This document shows positions 35,408 to 48,547 of a stretch of DNA of 64,000 nt, piece after piece. A program made the position numbers and the translations under genes. Origin of the DNA: Nemania diffusa (lineage: Eukaryota; Ascomycota; Sordariomycetes; Xylariales; Xylariaceae); contig JBBPUQ010000008.1 in assembly GCA_038501195.1 (NCBI GenBank), positions 2,614,501 through 2,678,500 on the forward strand. Direction: 5' to 3'. Position 1 is the first letter of the stretch. The number at the start of each line of letters is the position of its first letter. The notes beneath the pieces were generated by a model, which worked only from the letters and a program-made list of their open reading frames with translations, did not search any database and was not told where the DNA came from.

Positions 35408-37240
35408 TCATCGCACTCGGACCACCGACGACGAGCTGCGTTTCTGCTGCTCCACGTCTTCCTTCTTCTTCTTGAACAGCGTCTTGAGCATGTTCTCCTT
35501 CTTAGGCCGGAGCACCGCCTCGAGCGTGTTCGCCTTGTCCCGGCTCCCGTCCTCGATGGTCTTCACGTTCGTGCGGCTGGACCGCTTGGACTTGGATGTC
35601 CGCTCCGTCTTCTCGCTACGGGAGCTGCGGTGGCTCCGATGACTTTGCCCCCCCTCGCTAACGTCGTCGCGGCTCTCATCGTGGTGTCGGCGACTGCTCT
35701 TCCGCTGGGGTATGTCGTTGTCGTCGTGGGCGCGGCTGCGATGTGACTTGTGTGACTTGCTCGTCTTGTGCGTGCGACTCGTCCGGATGCTCCGGGCATC
35801 GTCGCCGCCGTACTGGCTTCGGATCGCGCGGTCCGCCTCGGGGCTGATTAATTCGAGGTCGGCGGCCCCGTCCTCGCCGAAGGGTGTGATGCCCCGCCGC
35901 CACGTCTCAATGGTGCTTAGCTCCTCCTCGACCACCAGCGCCTCGTCGAAACCCTGGCTCGCCTCCGACTCGGGATACGGCAGGCCGGCGGGCTGCTGCT
36001 GCTGCTCGGGGTGCGCCTCGAAGGCCATCGCAGATGTGCGGGCCACCGCCTCGGCCTCTTGTGCCTCCTTCATGCGCTTGATGATCTTCCACCCTCCGAA
36101 CATGACCACAGTCACGCCGACTGTTAGACCGGCCGCGATCAGGAACTGGGGGCTCGCGAGTAGCGCGAATATGGCCGGGCTCCCCCCCTTGATGACTCCT
36201 AGGAAGGCTGGTGACATCTTGCCCAAAAGAGCGGAGAGCTCGGCGAGCGTGAGAGCCACGGCAGCGGCGGCTTCCGGTTTGGCCTGTAGGTGTTCTATGA
36301 TGTGCGTTGCCGTGTGATGTACACAATGCGCCTCCACCAAGAGGTCTTCGATCTTCTCCATCAAATTACGTGCCTTATGCTCTTTCTCGGCCGCCTTATA
36401 AGCAGGGTCTAGGTCAACTCGGGATGCTAGGTCTGGGGGGACGTTTCCATATGCCAAATCCATATCTATCTCCTTCTTCTTGCCCGTCTCCTGAAGCGCT
36501 GGATCTGATCTCGCTCGTTGTATATATAAGCTTTCCATCGGTGTGGGCGCCACCATTGCGGTCGTTGCAGGCATCGTAGGGGCGCGAGGAAGAGTCGGGC
36601 GGCTCAGTGCCATCTCATTAGGGGCAGTCTCTGCATAAGGAGAGCGATAGGCATCAGGCGGCCGCGAAGGGGCGGTAGATGATACTTCGGAATGTGTCCG
36701 TAAGTTTTTCACCGTTAGTGCCGGTCGAGATTGTGAGGCCGACCGATGGCGAGAGGTCCGGCTATGCTTCGAACGATGGCTTCTACGTGATGAAGTCTGC
36801 GAGACGCCATCGTCGCCGCCTTGGCCTTGCTCGTAGCTGTAATTACGTTCTATTTCATAACCAGGCGCCGCCGAGACATCGTATGTTTGGGCTCGCCGTA
36901 CTGCGCGTTCAGCTCTTACGGCAGCCTTCTTTTCTTCGTAGGCAGCTTTCGCTTCTTTGAAGGCACTGAATAAGTGCTTACCCTATATGACAAGGAAGAT
37001 CAGATTAATCTCAGCGCGTGTAACATTGAATCAGCTGTGGAGTTGCAAGCACTGAAAAGACAAACAGCGGCCAAGTAATGGGTAAGTATTGAAGGGATAT
37101 TCCCCGCGGGGCAAACCAGGACGAGGCCGCTTGTATCACTAATACCAACTAAAAACGCTAATAAGACCAAAGTAGTCAGAACTTACATTGCTGATAATTT
37201 TACCCGACGAGTTGACAATAGTAACAATTTCGACAGCCAT
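35408..37240 (-). CDS. Fungal protein with single hydrophobic helix and SR-rich tail
   Basis: Two minus-strand exons, 37240-37187 (MAVEIVTIVNSSGKIISN) and 36982-35408, join in phase across a 204-base GTAAGT-ATAG intron to give 542 residues. The joined start continues as GKHLFSAFKEAKAAYEEKKAAVRAERAVRRAQ, a charged helix. A central region has AEAHCVHHTATHIIEHLQAKPEA and a glycine/alanine-rich hydrophobic segment (SPQFLIAAGLTVGVTVVMFGGWKIIKRM), probably one membrane helix. The rest is disordered, rich in Ser, Arg, His and Lys (SHRSHRSSRSEKTERTSKS), and ends with a lysine cluster and VVRVR. The architecture is common in filamentous fungi but without known function. The composition of 35400-35900 is markedly G/C-rich. 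Confidence 0.75.
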
Positions 37241-39022
37241 TTCCTGTTAGTTCTGTTTGTCCTGCAGATATTGGGGCGATTGAATTGGAGCGACGAGAGG
37301 GAGTTAAAAAGGAAGGCCTTTTTGTTGACCGCTTGATGCGAGGCCCAGCGCCCTCCGTACTACTTTAAGACTGCCCCGCGGCAACCGGCTCCTAGACTAG
37401 GGCTCCTGGCTCAGGGGGGTTGGAGTTGGAATGGTTGGTTGTTCGGCGGTGAACAAGTCAATTTGTGTACTGTATTAGGTATTACTTGAAACTTATCACA
37501 GTAGGCAGAGCATAGCACTGAGGTGAAATGATGGTCTCCTGTTTCGGGATTTATGGTACGGAGCTGGGAACTGTCTGGGGAAGAATCTTAGGCGCAAGTC
37601 AGCTGCTGCATGCCGGGGCGATGGAAGGATGTTGTGTTGGTTACTACGTAGCTAATGTAAAATACGGGTCCTTTAACCAAGATATATTCATCCGAAGGTG
37701 TCAGATATTGGCCAAATAGAGGAAACACGCTGAGCTGGTTCAGGGAGGGGATGTTGGTCATTGGCTGCCCCAACCGTGAAGATCAGGCGTTGCTGCATCG
37801 GGTTGATGCTCTGATTTGTCGGTGGCTATCAAATTGGAAGCACTTGAGTGTATGCGTAATCATGTACGGGCTCAGGCCGGAAAGCTGGTCACCGCGTGGG
37901 CGAGGTGAGATCTACCCTACGTAAGTAACCGTGGTACGGTACGGTCTCCCTAATACTTCAACCCCTTACCTACTGTACATAGTTAATTGTGAATCTTGTG
38001 ACCTAAATAGTGCTGGCACGCATCTCCAATGATAGACGTTACCTACATGTAATACCTACTTACAACACTAATGATAGCATGAATTAAATGCGGATATCCG
38101 CCTGCTATATCACTTTTCTCCCGACTGGGGGCATTTAATACATTAACCGCCAAGTGTCATGCATTAAGTACCTTTCGCTAGACGTTATCGCTATACTGTT
38201 TGATAAGTGACTGCGAACTTATCAATCGTAGGTCCGAGGAAGTAAATATGTTTGTTATACAAAAATCGGTACATTGGGCACAATTGACAACAAGTTGTCC
38301 GAGGCACGAGCAACTCTGGGAGGCCAACCCGCCGAATCGGGTGTGACAGAAAAGCCTCAGACTAGGGATAGGCGCAGGGTTTGGATGGAGACAAGTGGTG
38401 CTTATGAGAACAACTCGATAGGTTACACGTACACATCCTAGCGGAGATCGCCAATACAAAACAAAGTGGCTGCAGCAGCGCCGATCTCTCCGATTGGCAA
38501 CATTCACCTACCTAACTACCTACCATCAAATGTCAAGCATAAGCATTGAGAAATAGAGAAATATGCCAAAATTTAAAAACTTAGCTTTGCATAAAAGATT
38601 AGCAAATGTATAACATTGACCAGTCAAGTGTACACGAAGATTAGGCAGCTTTTGCTTATTTTCATAATAATTATTGTTAACGTACCAATTATATCTATGT
38701 GTGCTGCCATTCTGCGAAGAAAGTACTGGTGAGTTTCACATCGTTCTATCGCTCTATCAGACGACACACCACACTACAGGTTGCTATTCAAGACCCTAGC
38801 TCACGTCGATATTCTTTTTGACAAAGAAGTTACAGTTCAGTGAAACAAAAGGTTACGTACTACTTATGAGTTATAGAAAATTTCTAGTAAAGTTGTGTAA
38901 CTTAAATAAGTAATTTTCGCTTTTTGTTTAAAAATTAGTTGTCAGCAGGCGTAAAAAGGGAGTTTCCTCTTCCTGTTTAAAAATAGTTCAGTTATCAGCT
39001 TCAGTCGCATGCACGCGGCTAT
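37241..39022. other. Gene-free interval
   Basis: Promoter of the upstream minus-strand gene, followed by A/T-rich spacer with ACCTACCTAACTACCTACC near 38506-38524. I see no supported gene. Confidence 0.45.
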
Positions 39023-39749
39023 AATCGGCTAAACAGACTATACAAGCTACTCCACTCCAGCCACTTCAGGGGCTATCGTTGAAGCTCCATTATGTGCTGT
39101 TATTGAGCGATATCGAAACTTTATGCCGCCGATTGGAGGATATATTCCATTATTGATAGTCCTGAGGGTATGTTGTTATTATCATTCATAGCTCAGCAAT
39201 GCTTTCGGTAGAAATATGGATACTGATTATTTCTAGGATGACCTTTCTCAAGGCATGCCGTTCGAGGGCTGGCAAGTGAGTGCTACTAAATGGCCTTGAC
39301 TTCTTTATCATGTTTTCCTCGATTTCTAGATTCGTAGGTTCTTGAATATATTCATGGATGGTCTGGCGCATTATTGCGATGCTTTAGGCGAGCGAGCAAC
39401 ATCTCTAGTTCTCGGCGTCATCATGGATCACGATGCCCTGGCCACGGACCAAGCGCTCCGCAACCGAATACTCGCGCAGAAGTTCCTCGCGGGTGTTTCT
39501 TCTGCAAAGCTGCTAGCCTTGCCTGACCACTATTGCCATGCGGAAGATTTAGTTTCGGAATCGAGCAAGACTCAAATAGCCATCAGACTATCTCCCGTGT
39601 CTCAAATCAAAGCCACAAGTCTACAGAGCCCTCGCTCGTTCCTGTCGCTACCGTTCTACAAGCACATATTCAATTTCACTCTCGCTGCCAATGACAATGA
39701 TGTCCGCGAAGAGACAGGGATTTGCGTATGCCAAAACTATACCTGATGC
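39023..39749 (+). pseudogene. Unknown gene candidate, possibly broken
   Basis: Three coding-looking pieces join in phase. The first runs from about 39031 to the GTATGT donor after IPLLIVLR (reading TDYTSYSTPATSGAIVEAP, then VIERYRNFMPPIGGY). The second, DDLSQGMPFEGWQ, spans 39238-39267. The third runs from about 39331 (IRRFLNIFMDGLAHYCDALGE) to a stop at 39746. Both introns have GT-AG ends. No ATG in a sensible place starts the first piece: the frame upstream contains SRMHAAIIG followed at once by a TAA. So either a further upstream exon is missing or the gene is broken. I do not recognise the family. Confidence 0.4.
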
Positions 39750-40536
39750 CGGGGCCGTTGTCTCTCAAGCGCCTTTCATTCTAGTAGGAGTCCAGATCAG
39801 GTAGAATTTTTGAGGTTGTAGTGTTTCAGGTACGATTCAGTGCTTCAATATAGTCATGAACTGACGAACCAAGACATATATATAGTAACTAAGTATAACA
39901 TAGCTTTCTCTAAAGTCCTTAGTATCATTATTTTCTATTATTCCGGAACATATTTTGAGTCCCTATCTTAAATTTTTCGTGATGCCCGTAGCTGGGAGTC
40001 TGAAGATAGTTCCAAAGCGGTGCATATACCCCTTCGCTGGTACCTCCTACGACCGCCCAATTATATGGCAAGATTCAGTATTATGTTATGATGAGGAATT
40101 ATCTAAAATAAATCCTTTCAGATCCAGATTGTTTCAGCTTCCCCGTATTATCCCCACCGTCATCAATCTTCGTTTTCTCTTTTGGGTTATTACTCAGCTC
40201 AACCGCGACTATGTAAATAGCTTCTTCACAAAAGCTTGAATTGTTGAGCATATCGAATGTAATTTGCTCCCATAGCACCAGCTTCGTTGAGTTTCTCGCA
40301 CCACAGGAAAACGAGATAGTTACGGCCGATAGTCAAACAGAATACAATGTCTACTAGTCGTAGCACGCTGTACCCCTGGAATATATCGTGTGAAGTAACT
40401 CCAATTCTGCGACATTTTTCTCGACCCCTTGTAAAGCTATTGTCATTATTAACTCTTCCCAGACTCGATTAATGTTGTAAGCGGAAGCTTCTCCTAGCCG
40501 GTGGCGATTTCGACACGTGGAGCCGAACTTTCGAGT
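39750..40536. other. Gene-free interval
   Basis: I see no supported gene. A 94-codon frame at 39955-40239 has no recognisable feature. Confidence 0.4.
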
Positions 40537-41247
40537 TTTTAGAGACTTAAATTAAGCGGAGATGGGAGCGTGGGCGTGTTTATTATCTCAATATCCTTTT
40601 GGATTCTGAATGACACAAGGAGATTAGCGGCTGATGGTAGTGATGGTAGCGATAATGGTGGTGAGGGTGATGGTGGTGCGGGTGGTATAATAACAACTAG
40701 TGGTACAACAACTAATGTCAGTGGTCATACCAACAAAGTAAGTTTTAACCATAGATAGATGACTAGCAGTATACTGCCGATATCAGTTCCCTCGGATGTG
40801 GATGGAAACAACCATACCATAAAGAATAGAACAAGCGGGCTCTGTAGCAGTAATATCATTATTGCCAGCTCAAGCCCAGCCATAGCGTCCGCTTTGAGAA
40901 TGGGCAATGGCGCGAGTATCAGTGAAGTTATTGCAGCCGTGGAAGCTCTAACCATCTCCAGTACCCTGGCATGGCTTGTTTTGCACTACTGACAGAAATT
41001 GTTAGGAAAGAACAAGCCCTCTAGTTCCAACAAGAGCAGGATCTCGAAGATAGACAACAAATTCAAGAAAGCTGAGCTAGACTCTGGGGAACTTGAGATA
41101 TAAGTGGCAAGTATGTTTGAACACGCTAAGGGGAAGAGTCGAGAGGTAGAAGGGTATAAGAAGCAAGCCGAGCTGAATCCTGCCTCACTGAGGCCTAGCT
41201 CGCCTAAAATTAATCATCTTATTAAAGGACACACTGTAATATCATAG
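40537..41247 (+). pseudogene. Long frame broken by three stops
   Basis: One reading frame stays coding-like over about 235 codons with only three internal stops: TAG at 40756, TGA at 40990 and TAA at 41101. In order it reads a hydrophobic start (VGVFIISISFWILND), a glycine/serine/aspartate-rich part (GSDGSDNGGEGDGGAGG), a serine/isoleucine-rich part (SSNIIIASSSPAIASAL) and a helix (VIAAVEALTISSTLAWLVL). A lysine/serine-rich tail follows (KNKPSSSNKSRISKIDNKFKKAEL, then MFEHAKGKSREVEGYKKQAEL), ending at a TAG. No family is recognised. Chance cannot be excluded because part of it is simple GGT/GAT repeat. Confidence 0.35.
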
Positions 41248-42320
41248 GTCCTATGTCTCTCCTGTTGGTAGGCGGAGGCTAATTATAAGGTATAGTACAT
41301 ACTGAAAGTCATCTGAATGGAGACTGAGTTGCTTCTCGATGTTAAACAATCAAAATGCTATAATATTCGGGTTGATAATATGATATAGAGTGTCTACATC
41401 GAAGAGAGTCCATACAACTACATACTTCTCATGTGTATCTCGGCGTGTTATGGGATATTCTTTTATATCATACCTACCTCGACGTTATATTAGCACGTAT
41501 CTCTTGACTATTTCCCTCAGTCTATAGTCGCTAGCAGAGAGAAGTGGGGTCGTGCCTTGTCTCTTGATTCTCGTGAATGGCCTGGCGTGAAACTCGTCCT
41601 TCGGGTATGTGAGCGTTGATAAGTATTTATGTAAGAGCACTTGCGTTGACATACATGTGTGGACAGCGCATACAAGTAATACAGATACAACGAATTTGAG
41701 ATAATTAATAAATCGAATAGACATCAACATCAAACTTGACACGGCCTGGAGAAAGAATAAAGCGGCCGACGAATTGGCCAACGAATGATCGGTTGATGGC
41801 GTGTAAGCCATAGGACAATGTACTTTGCATGTAGCCCGTGGTAGACAGAGCAAAGATGAGATATAGAATTTACAATAGAAGGGAATCAAGTTTACACTAA
41901 CATCACATTGGCTACGCAATGCGAGGAAACGATGACCACCTCAGCGGCCTCGAAGCAACCGGACAACAATCGCCCCCACGCCTCCATCCCCGGGCCCGAC
42001 GTAAGGGCACGCACTCAAGACTCGGTAGCTAACTGCATGAATACGCCCCTCTAAAGCATCATATAGGAAGCGACATTAGGCCGACACATATGCTGCACAC
42101 ACACACACACACATATACGTATATATAAGCCCTAGCACCTCACTTATCCGACCATCCACCAACCTATCATAGCTTCTGTGCATACTTGACATGGTATAGG
42201 CACACATGAAAAAGAAGATGAGACACGCGACACTTGACGAGAGCACGGGCGGTGATACAATGAAATGAATGAATGAACAATCGCGTCAGACTGCCCGTAG
42301 CTGCTGGGATATCCCCAACT

Positions 42321-42353
42321 CGCGCTGTGTGTGTCATAGTGACACACAGCGCG
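42321..42353. repeat. Strong G/C-rich hairpin
   Basis: The left arm CGCGCTGTGTGTGTCA and the right arm TGACACACAGCGCG pair almost perfectly, with one extra GT in the left arm and a TAG-centred tip. The right side continues into GCGGCCGCC. Confidence 0.7.
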
Positions 42354-45300
42354 GCGGCCGCCACATACATACCTTAGCTGCGCAGCTGCTGCAGACTTGT
42401 GGTGGTTCGCATGTATATATGTATGTAGGTATGTATGTGGTGTCCGTCCACCGCATACATAACACACTGTAAGTAAGCAGGCTCGCTGGGGAGGAGCTAG
42501 ACCTTTCGGCCGTAGGCAATTACACGCGCGCACGTGCGAGGAGAAGAGTCGTGGTACGCACACGGCGGGCAATGCCGCCCGGTGGCAAGGAGGATGGCGG
42601 TATGTAAGTGAGTAAGTATTGTGTCCCCGTCAGCGCGCGCGGGGATATAAGCAATAGCTCCCTGTTCGCTGCTGCTGCTGCTGCTGCGTGCGTCTCTAGC
42701 CTCAGAACAGAAAGACAAAAGAACAAGGCAGCGAGGAGCGAACGCTGTGTGAGCTGTCCCATGATTGTTGGACGTGTGCTATACGCATGGATTGATACGA
42801 TCGATGACGGTAGAGTTCGTCACCCTGGCTAGGTGACTGGACCACTCGTCGCTCGAGAAGACCGCGCGCGGTGCTATGCTGGGGTTAGCTAGTGGCGGGA
42901 ATGAGGCAAATGGAAAGAGATAAACGGGGAGGTGGTAAAAAGATCATCCCAGGGTGGATGGTGGCCCGCATGTACAAAAACTTGAATTTCAGGCTTAAGG
43001 GACTCGCAATAAGCATAATGGGAATGTCTTGGTCATAAAGCCGGCAGGGCTTGTCTTTGTGCGATGTGTAGCAAGAGCACAAAACATAAGGCTATCAACT
43101 CTTTTCTAGAAATGCATTGTTGTTGTTGTGGTTCTGTATTGGATATTGAAACCTCGTAACATAACAGGTCGTGCTCGGATCAATGGCTTCGGAGTGCAAG
43201 ACGTCATGGCACAGTAACTACTCAAGCGAATAATGATAGCTCAATATGATCAACTACCTATCCAGATAGATCTAGCTGAGATGGGTATGGGGAATGGCAA
43301 GGTCAAGGGTGGTTAAAGTTTAGGTATGAGATAGATATGCGTAAAAGAATGACTATTGTTTTTTTCTGGGTTCATAAAAAGGCGTTTTCAAGTGGTCCCT
43401 CGTCTCACTCGGGCTGCGTTCTCGATCGCTTATTGCTCTGGTTCGCGAACCGTCTCTTTCATCGGCCCTAATAGGGGCTTGTACCTGCTTTGGTGCCGAT
43501 GGGCCGACTCCACAAGTAGGCATCATGGGGAATTCATCCACATTGCCGGGTTGGGCAGATGTGCCCGGAAAGTTTCAGAACCTATCGCCTTTTTTTCATT
43601 ATCCCAAGTCGAACTCGACCACATAAGTAGGTAAGCATAGGAGGCGTCATATACATTATGCAGTGCCTGTCGGAGCGCGAGAGTGGGTGTGGGCGGGATA
43701 CCTTCTCCACTTGTGGCTCGACTTTGTTGTTGTCCGGGGCACATCCAGGTGAGCTATGTGCGCTAACCACGTAAATGGTTTTGCTGGCTCATTGCTTAAA
43801 GTGAAGCCGGCTCGGAAGAAGTCGACAGTTGTGCTCGAGCGCGGAAACATGAATGTTTTGGGGAGGTACTTGTTATCTGGACCTGACTCGAGCTCATAGT
43901 GTCTCACTCTATTTTCAAGCCACATCGACCGTTCTAATTAGAACCCCGGACGAATCAGAGCGCCGGCGAGCAGGTAGGTATTATACCAGCGCGCGTGCGT
44001 GTGAGGGGCTGCGCCCGGCATACACAGAGAAAGAGGGGTCGTACGTATAAATGCAAGATCGGTGAGGAGCTGTGCCTATTTTAGGAGGAGAAGATGCGAG
44101 CTGAGCAATCATGATGTTATAAGCTGGCTGTCGATGACGGGGAGCTTGGTAGGGGGTTTAGAGCATAAACGGCCAACCATTACCCCATTGAGAGAGGTAC
44201 AGTACACACAAAAGCGCGTGTTCGACACGCTCCCGTCCCCACAATCCCCAAGCTGCTTCAGGAAGATACCTACTGATCTTGTTGGCTGCTTGGCAGATTT
44301 GCAGATTTGGAGGTGAAACCGCTCGCCTGACAGCCAGCGATGATCCTAGAGTACCTGTCTCGAACCATCGGCTAAGAGGTTCATTAATATCTATGGATGG
44401 CCCGGAAACGTATGTAGTCGGTATCACCTTGCATCCCAGATCGCGGGAATCATAAAGGTGAGGAGAAAAGTGTGCGGCTACCTATCAGCTAGCCTGAATG
44501 CTGAAGGTTTGTTTGCTTGTTACAACCGCTTTGGCCTACATTCTACACATTCTATACATACGAAGGCGTACGGGATTTTTGCATCACTCGTCGGACAATA
44601 CATCGCCACATGGTCCCATCCAGTCAGTCATCAGTGAATAAGCAGGCGGATATAATGCGTTAGAAGATCCTGCTGCGAGGGAGAGCGTGGGATACCTACC
44701 GACACTGGGGAGCGGTGACAATGGGGGGTTTCGGATCATGACATCTCGGCAGGCTACCTGAAGCACCCATCTTGACGTAGGAGAATCCGCCCGCGGCGTT
44801 GTGGCGAATGCAAATGTATGGCATGGTAAGAACACGAGCCTTGCTGATCACCGAGAACTGCCGCGGATTCGTGATTCTCGAGCGGGGCCGAGATGTGTAT
44901 CATCATACCCAACTTGGACAAGAATGGTTTCCCATTTGCTCAATTTCCTCATCTCATAATCACGTCGCGTTCTAGGACCTGGGTGCACTATAGAGGAAAA
45001 CCGGGAAAGTCCCGCGGGCGGCACGAAGGACGACGGCAAAACGGAAACTTGAATATGAGCTATCTACTGAGAGACGGCTGAGTACACGAGGCGGACCCCG
45101 CAGACTTGTCTGATGAATAGGATAGGTAGGTATGATATTATCTATGGGAGACAGCACTCGTAGGGGGCGCTCACAGTCGCACAAGCCGCTTGTTTTCCTA
45201 CGTAGTAGAGCACTTGTAATTTCGAGGAACGAATGGCGAGCCCATCTTCGTGACTAGTCACAATCCATTGGCTGAAGCGGGCTTCGAAGGCACAGCACGG

Positions 45301-47659
45301 CAAGGGAGGGAGCCACAAGCATTGATTAGTAGTAGCTGAGACGACAAACAGCGGCTATAGATACGGCGTTGACACGACGCACAATGCCGAGGAGGGGAGA
45401 GCGGCCTCTCGGCCTTTGCTATCCCAATGAGCACATAAATATAGATATCTAGATGGAAAAAACTACTAACGCCTTCGGGTGCTTCCTTCAACGAATACCT
45501 ACGGAGTCGGTACATAGAACGGGACTACCATCTCGCAGATGTGTGCAAGACGCTGGTACATATATGCTGTGAGAATATCTAATTCTGTAGCCGAGAAACG
45601 CGGCTTATGTATACAGTACCTAACTCCCTAGGATTGCAGATTGTGACCCGTTCGTTTGACCTGATTTCGCCTGTTCACCAAGGGCGGGATCCTCTAGGAC
45701 TTGTAGGTTGTTATTAGGTACCTATTATTACTTAACTCTGCGTATGTAGGTATGGCGCTGAACTGCCAACTGCTTATTACAGGTAGGTATTCCTCGCTGT
45801 TGCTCCGGCTATGAAAGTGGCCCCTTGCGGCTCGGAAGAATAAGTGTAGATCCGACTGTCCGGGTGCCAGCCAATCGAGGGAGGTGGGTAGGACTGGAGG
45901 ATTGGCTACCGTATTTTATTGTTAGGCCTATGCGAGACGAATTGCGCCATGAGGAACTAATCAGCTAGCGAACCAGGTATGTAAGGCTGGTTGATAGAAT
46001 ACTACCAATTTAGAGAGCTGTTAAGAATACCACAAGTAGAGGTAGATCTCGCCAGAGCTGTCTACTATTCGTTATACTGAGCAGTAGGCTGCATAAAGCG
46101 TATAAGTGACCGCCAAGATAGTTTCGTCAAGTTTCGCTTGTAAGAATTATATTGGTAGATCATTATCAATGAACTATATTCTATATGTAGAAAGTAGCGC
46201 TCCTACCAATCAAGCTAGCTATAATGACTTACTTACCTTTTAGAGAAGCGAAACAGTTGGCTTGGAGGATGTCAGCAAGGTGCATGCTTGATGCTTGACT
46301 TTTGCAACTTCTCATTTGCTAGGGGTGCCCTAGGGAGAAGATGCTAGCCTGGTGCTGGGTGCTGCAGGGCATTGTCGTTTAAAAACGAGCTTGTAACCAA
46401 TAGAAGGCGACGATCGGTCTCAAGGTAAAATGCCGCTAAATCTGGCGCGCAAGATATTGAGTCTGCTCGATTTGCCATTCAGCTTCTGGGCTAGAGCCAC
46501 CTAGGCGTCGAGTCGGAGAATAAAATTGAAATAATGTAGTATGCTGTGCGTATTTATATAAATATATGTAGTAGATCTTGATAGGTAAAGGAATCAAGAT
46601 GGACTTTGTACATGGGGGTTTACAGTACAGGTACCTACCCAGGCAATGGTATGGCCTGTAGGTGCTCAGGTAGCATTAGTAGAGAGGTGCTAGCATACCT
46701 AATGCATATCTGTGGGCATTCATATTACAGAGTGCAGCATTCCAGCTACCTATCGTGGTGTAATGCATACATGTAGGTAGGTACGCATTGAAACTACTTA
46801 TAAAGGGGGACAATTACCTGAGCGAGGTCTATAGTCTCCACGCAAACTAACTTTAGCATTGTCACCACTGTTTAAACTGTGGACAGGCTTGTTCAGTGCT
46901 GGTTTTGGCTGCGCGTATTCTAGGATTGGTATGAGCTAAAATAGCAACCGTCCTGGTTAATTGTTCCAGCAAATGAGCACTAGTGCATTGTAGCGTTCAG
47001 GCCGTTCAGGGCAACACCTGGAAAGTACCTACCTACTGTGCAGGGCGGTTTGCGGGTCTCGCTCAGCGCCGTAATTACCACAGTGTTGGCCCTGTTTGAT
47101 GCAACAGTGCATGCGCCTTACCGGTACCTATCACTTCGCTGTGAGTAGGCGTGTTGATCAGGTACCTGAAACCCTGCCCCATACTGCATGCCTTCTGCAG
47201 TGCATCTTGGATGTGCTTGGGCAACAAGGGAACGCCAATAATCCTGGACCGCGGCGTGGTTTCTAATTCATCAAACATCCAATCCGCGTCTAGCAATCAC
47301 TATATCTTTTTTTTTAATTGTTTATTTCAACAATTTTATATTATTGCTTATTAGCTGTGACAATTAGGACTAGCACTAGCAGCATCCAAGTCATTTTTTT
47401 TCTCTCTCTTAACACTGCTCATACAGCTGGGTTATGTACACTGTCTACATAATGCGCATGGGTACAGTACCAGCATTAAAGTAGTGAAAATGGATTGTTT
47501 GTTCTGTTGCTCTAGTTGCAGTTCCTGAGACCGACCAACCCGAGTAGAGACGAAAAAAAACAATCGAAACTTCTTGCCTTGTGCCTTCTCTTCCTCTTGT
47601 CTCGAGGACTACCTACCAATTTTGGACCTCCATTCTTCTTAGGTTTGTTGTCTGTGTTT

Positions 47660-47815
47660 GGTCTACCTGCCTACCCACCTACACAGCTTGCAGCATTACC
47701 TACCTTCCTTCCTCCTACCTACCTAATTACCTATTCCACACTAAGTACCTGCTGCACACAATCACGGTTCTACCTATCCAGGTAGACTGCCTACCTACCT
47801 AATCTAAGCATTCCA
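47660..47815. repeat. TACC-rich tract upstream of Byr4
   Basis: The plus strand has repeated CTACC/TACCTACC units (CTACCTGCCTACCCACCTAC and CTACCTACCTAAT among others) in pyrimidine-rich sequence. It is a degenerate tetranucleotide repeat 700-900 bases upstream of the likely start codon. Confidence 0.6.
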
Positions 47816-48547
47816 TTTCGACTTCCCTTCTCTAATCCAGGTATACGGTATACCTTAGGTAGTGTAGGTGGCGTGGATAGACACGACTGGTTTCTTCTTG
47901 ATAGAGACGCCGTGGAGACAGCTTCTACACCCACTCATCTGCCCGGCCTAAATCCCCATTCTCGTCGCCGTTCTCCGCTGTTGTTGATGTTGATTGTTCT
48001 ATGCCCGTAACTTTTTCGGTTTCTCCCTGGGTGGTTGTGTGTATTCCGCTACAGTAGCATCTACCTTTCCGGACCATTCGTTCACCATAACATTCACACA
48101 CACCTGTCCAGTCCACGATATCTTCGGGCCTGATCAGCACACCCGCATGGAGGCATTCACATACAAATACACATACGCATACATACTTCAGCACCAGCAC
48201 CAGGTTCAACGCCCACACGCCAGGCCGCTCGATTCACGACCGCACACAATAGATACACTTGCACGCCAAATCATCCCTACCGCACCCACGCATCCCGAAC
48301 CCAGAACCCAAAACCCTGGAACGGCAAACTAGCTAATTGGGAATCTCGAAACTAGAGCTTTTACGCGGGCTTGCAGATCCGATTTACTGACATTCCTCAA
48401 CACCCAACTTCTCTTCTTTCCCGAGATTGCAATGTCTTGACGAGTAATGGGTCATGAACACACCAAAGAGAACCTATTCCTTTTCTTTCCGTCTCTCCAT
48501 CGAAGGCTCTTCTTCTCTCTCCTCAGTCACCGTCGCTGGCTTTCGAG

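Larger units (their letters stand above)
41248..48547. other. Long gene-poor region (about 7.3 kb)
   Basis: No supported protein gene. It holds simple repeats (CA/TA at 42094-42130, GTAT near 42415-42440, GCTGCT near 42670-42690) and a strong hairpin at 42321-42353. A G/C- and CpG-rich patch lies at about 42300-42900, and TACC/GGTA runs are numerous. The last 900 bases are pyrimidine-rich leader of the downstream Byr4 gene. Short frames with stray hydrophobic stretches exist (41485-41919, minus) but are not convincing. Confidence 0.45.

Noticed and set aside
35712..36317. 201-codon plus-strand frame
   Set aside because: Antisense to the G/C-rich second exon of the SR-tailed protein; a high-G/C shadow.
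41485..41919. 144-codon minus-strand frame with hydrophobic stretch
   Set aside because: One possible helix, but no start context, partner exon or recognisable family; too weak to list as a gene.
42144..42572. 142-codon minus-strand Cys/His-rich frame
   Set aside because: Built over microsatellites and the hairpin; the cysteines and histidines come from CA/GT repeats, not a zinc-binding pattern.
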